Origin: Bacteroidota bacterium
GTDB lineage: Bacteria; Bacteroidota; Bacteroidia; Chitinophagales; Saprospiraceae
Direction of reading: 5' to 3'
DNA: 64,000 nt
NCBI GenBank assembly: GCA_016124585.1
Contig: WGNL01000005.1
Location: forward strand, 124,001-188,000
The notes under the pieces were generated by a model. It had not been told where the DNA came from. It saw only the letters and a program-made list of their open reading frames with translations, and searched no databases. The translations under genes and the position numbers were made by a program. This document shows positions 62,535 to 64,000 of this stretch, piece by piece (position 1 is the stretch's first letter; each line of letters begins with the position of its first letter).

Positions 62535-63899
62535 ATGAAAAAACTTATTACGACTATCCAGAACATCTGGAAAATCAAGGAATTAAGAGACCGTATTGGC
62601 TTGACTTTGCTAATGCTTTTTGTTTTTCGGCTATGCTCATTTATAGTTCTACCTGGAGTTAATCCCGATGCGCTTACAAGGCAAACAAATGGTGCTTCTC
62701 AAGACATCCTTGGCGTTATCAATATGTTCACGGGGGGGGCTTTTGATAAAGCTTCGTTAATGGCATTAGGTATCATGCCATATATCACGGCGTCAATCAT
62801 CGTGCAATTGTTGGGATTTGCAATGCCTTATTTCCAACGCCTTCAACAGAAAGAAGGAGAAAGTGGCCGCAAAAAGCTTAACCAGATAACAAGAATGCTT
62901 ACTGTGGCTATTACCCTAGTGCAAGGTGGAGGTTATTTGACTTATGTTAACTCTATGAACGCCGTAGATGCATCAATTCCTCCAGGTTTGTTTTGGATTT
63001 CAAGTACTGTTATTCTTTCAGCTGGTACTATGTTCGCAATGTGGTTAGGTGAAAAGATTACGGACAAAGGCTTAGGAAATGGTGCCTCTTTGTTGATAAT
63101 GATTGGAATCATTTCAAGAATACCATCGGCCTTTGCAAGTGAAATCGGGATTCAGATTGGACAAAACGCTTGGTTTAAATTGATTTTTGAATTCGCACTT
63201 CTTTTTGCTGTTGTAATGGCAATCGTGCTCATCATTCAAGGTGTGCGAAAAGTACCTATTCAATTTGCCAAGCACATGGTTCAACGTGGCAACACCTCAA
63301 TACCAGCTGCGGGGGCTCGTGATTATATTCCTATTAAGGTCAACGCAGCAGGTGTGATGCCTATCATCTTTGCGCAAGCTTTGATGTTTGTTCCAGCTAC
63401 TGTTGCCCAGTTCGCTAGTGGAAATGGACAATCTGCCACTTCAGGTTTGTTGGGTCAATTAACCAATCCTTACTCTGTAGCTTCATCTATATTTGTATTC
63501 TTATTGGTAGTTGGTTTTACATACATTTATACTGCATTAATTGTAAATCCTACTCAATACGCAGAATATCTGAAGCGGCAAAATGCATTTATACCTGGTA
63601 TTAAGCCAGGTAAGCCAACGGCAGATTTTATTGATGCGATTACGACTAGAATTACACTTCCCGGCTCAATATTCTTAGGTTTGATTGCGATTATGCCTGC
63701 TTTCGCTAGACTTTTCACTGACAACCAAGCATTTGCGGCATTCTTTGGAGGAACTTCTATTCTTATTGGGGTGGCAGTTATCTTGGATACACTCCAACAA
63801 GTCGAGAGCCATTTGCTGATGCGCCGATATGACGGCCTTGTAAAGTCTGGAAAGATACAGGGAAGAACTAGATTACAAGGTATTGGCTACAACTCTTAA
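62535..63899 (+). CDS. secY: Preprotein translocase channel subunit SecY
   Basis: The central pore of the Sec translocon, partner of the SecA encoded at 23883. The start at 62535 gives MKKLITTIQNIWKIKELRDRIGLTLLMLFVFRL, in pieces. Ten membrane segments follow, with the plug/TM2 region (NMFTGGAFDKASLMALGIMPYITASIIVQLL) and the cytoplasmic loops GEKITDKGLGNGASLLIM and RNGTSIPA-like QRGNTSIPAAGARDYIPIKVNAAGVMPIIFA, in pieces. At 454 residues its length is normal. It is the last gene visible. Confidence 0.98.
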   Translation: MKKLITTIQNIWKIKELRDRIGLTLLMLFVFRLCSFIVLPGVNPDALTRQTNGASQDILGVINMFTGGAFDKASLMALGIMPYITASIIVQLLGFAMPYFQRLQQKEGESGRKKLNQITRMLTVAITLVQGGGYLTYVNSMNAVDASIPPGLFWISSTVILSAGTMFAMWLGEKITDKGLGNGASLLIMIGIISRIPSAFASEIGIQIGQNAWFKLIFEFALLFAVVMAIVLIIQGVRKVPIQFAKHMVQRGNTSIPAAGARDYIPIKVNAAGVMPIIFAQALMFVPATVAQFASGNGQSATSGLLGQLTNPYSVASSIFVFLLVVGFTYIYTALIVNPTQYAEYLKRQNAFIPGIKPGKPTADFIDAITTRITLPGSIFLGLIAIMPAFARLFTDNQAFAAFFGGTSILIGVAVILDTLQQVESHLLMRRYDGLVKSGKIQGRTRLQGIGYNS

Positions 63900-63902
63900 T
63901 AC

Positions 63903-63938
63903 TGAACTGATGGTCAAAATCCATCGGTCTTCAGTTCA
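63903..63938. other. Hairpin after secY
   Basis: TGAACTGA (63903-63910) pairs with TCAGTTCA (63931-63938), with an inner GATGG/CCATC pairing. It may be a terminator or the leader of the next gene, which is beyond the edge. Positions 63939-64000 hold nothing identifiable. Confidence 0.4.
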
Positions 63939-64000
63939 AATTATTGAGTTAGAAATTTATTCTTGAAAACATCAATCGTGCTACTAGGCAAGTTGCGGTT

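Noticed and set aside
1-64000. CRISPR arrays, insertion sequences, prophage or defence genes
   Set aside because: No phased direct repeats of CRISPR type, no transposase, integrase, restriction or nuclease motifs were found on either strand.

Overview
The window is a chromosomal segment of a Bacteroidota bacterium. The gene style suggests Saprospirales (Haliscomenobacter/Lewinella-like), but that placement is inferred. The evidence for Bacteroidota is: several very large secreted proteins with C-terminal type IX secretion (T9SS) sorting domains; promoters of the TAnnTTTG type, sometimes with TTG 19 bp upstream; A-rich start regions without Shine-Dalgarno sequences even in ribosomal genes; many short lipoproteins; and a long SecA with a SEC-C zinc tail.

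Layout. (1) Positions 1-14.7 kb, minus strand: the N-terminus of a secreted protein cut by the left edge, then four secreted multidomain T9SS proteins, including a 1.6-kb-residue glucose/sorbosone-dehydrogenase fusion. Each is closed by a strong hairpin. (2) 14.9-20.6 kb: an unrecognised helical protein, a stretch holding decayed T9SS gene remnants (16.4-17.2 kb), a divergent formylglycine-generating-enzyme-like exported protein, a lipoprotein and a membrane ferredoxin-like protein. (3) 20.9-28.4 kb: an NRAMP transporter fused to a universal stress protein domain, the initiator tRNA gene, an OmpH/Skp-like protein, SecA and an exported beta-rich protein. (4) 28.5-39.6 kb: phosphate uptake. pstS-pstC-pstA-pstB-phoU and a TolC-like gene run on the minus strand, divergent from a PiT-type transporter. 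Two DUF2490 proteins and an OmpR-type response regulator/histidine kinase pair follow. (5) 39.7-48.3 kb: a SulP anion transporter and beta-carbonic anhydrase (probably bicarbonate uptake), a TauE/SafE permease, an OmpA-family lipoprotein, a PLP-dependent dehydratase/racemase, a lipoprotein, RluF and an amidohydrolase. (6) 48.6-63.9 kb: the complete str-S10-spc ribosomal run from rpsL to secY in canonical order.

Points that stand out. PstC carries a periplasmic insertion that copies a segment of the neighbouring PstS with the same internal spacing. Phased 11-bp direct repeats, typical of OmpR/PhoB-family operators, precede the SulP gene, and a weaker set lies between pstS and the PiT gene. At the fusA-rpsJ junction, a terminator hairpin begins inside the -7 element of the S10 promoter, so it would stop readthrough from fusA but be broken in transcripts starting at the promoter. 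I found no phage, IS element, CRISPR array or defence system in the window; the accessory character is limited to the T9SS cluster and its remnants.
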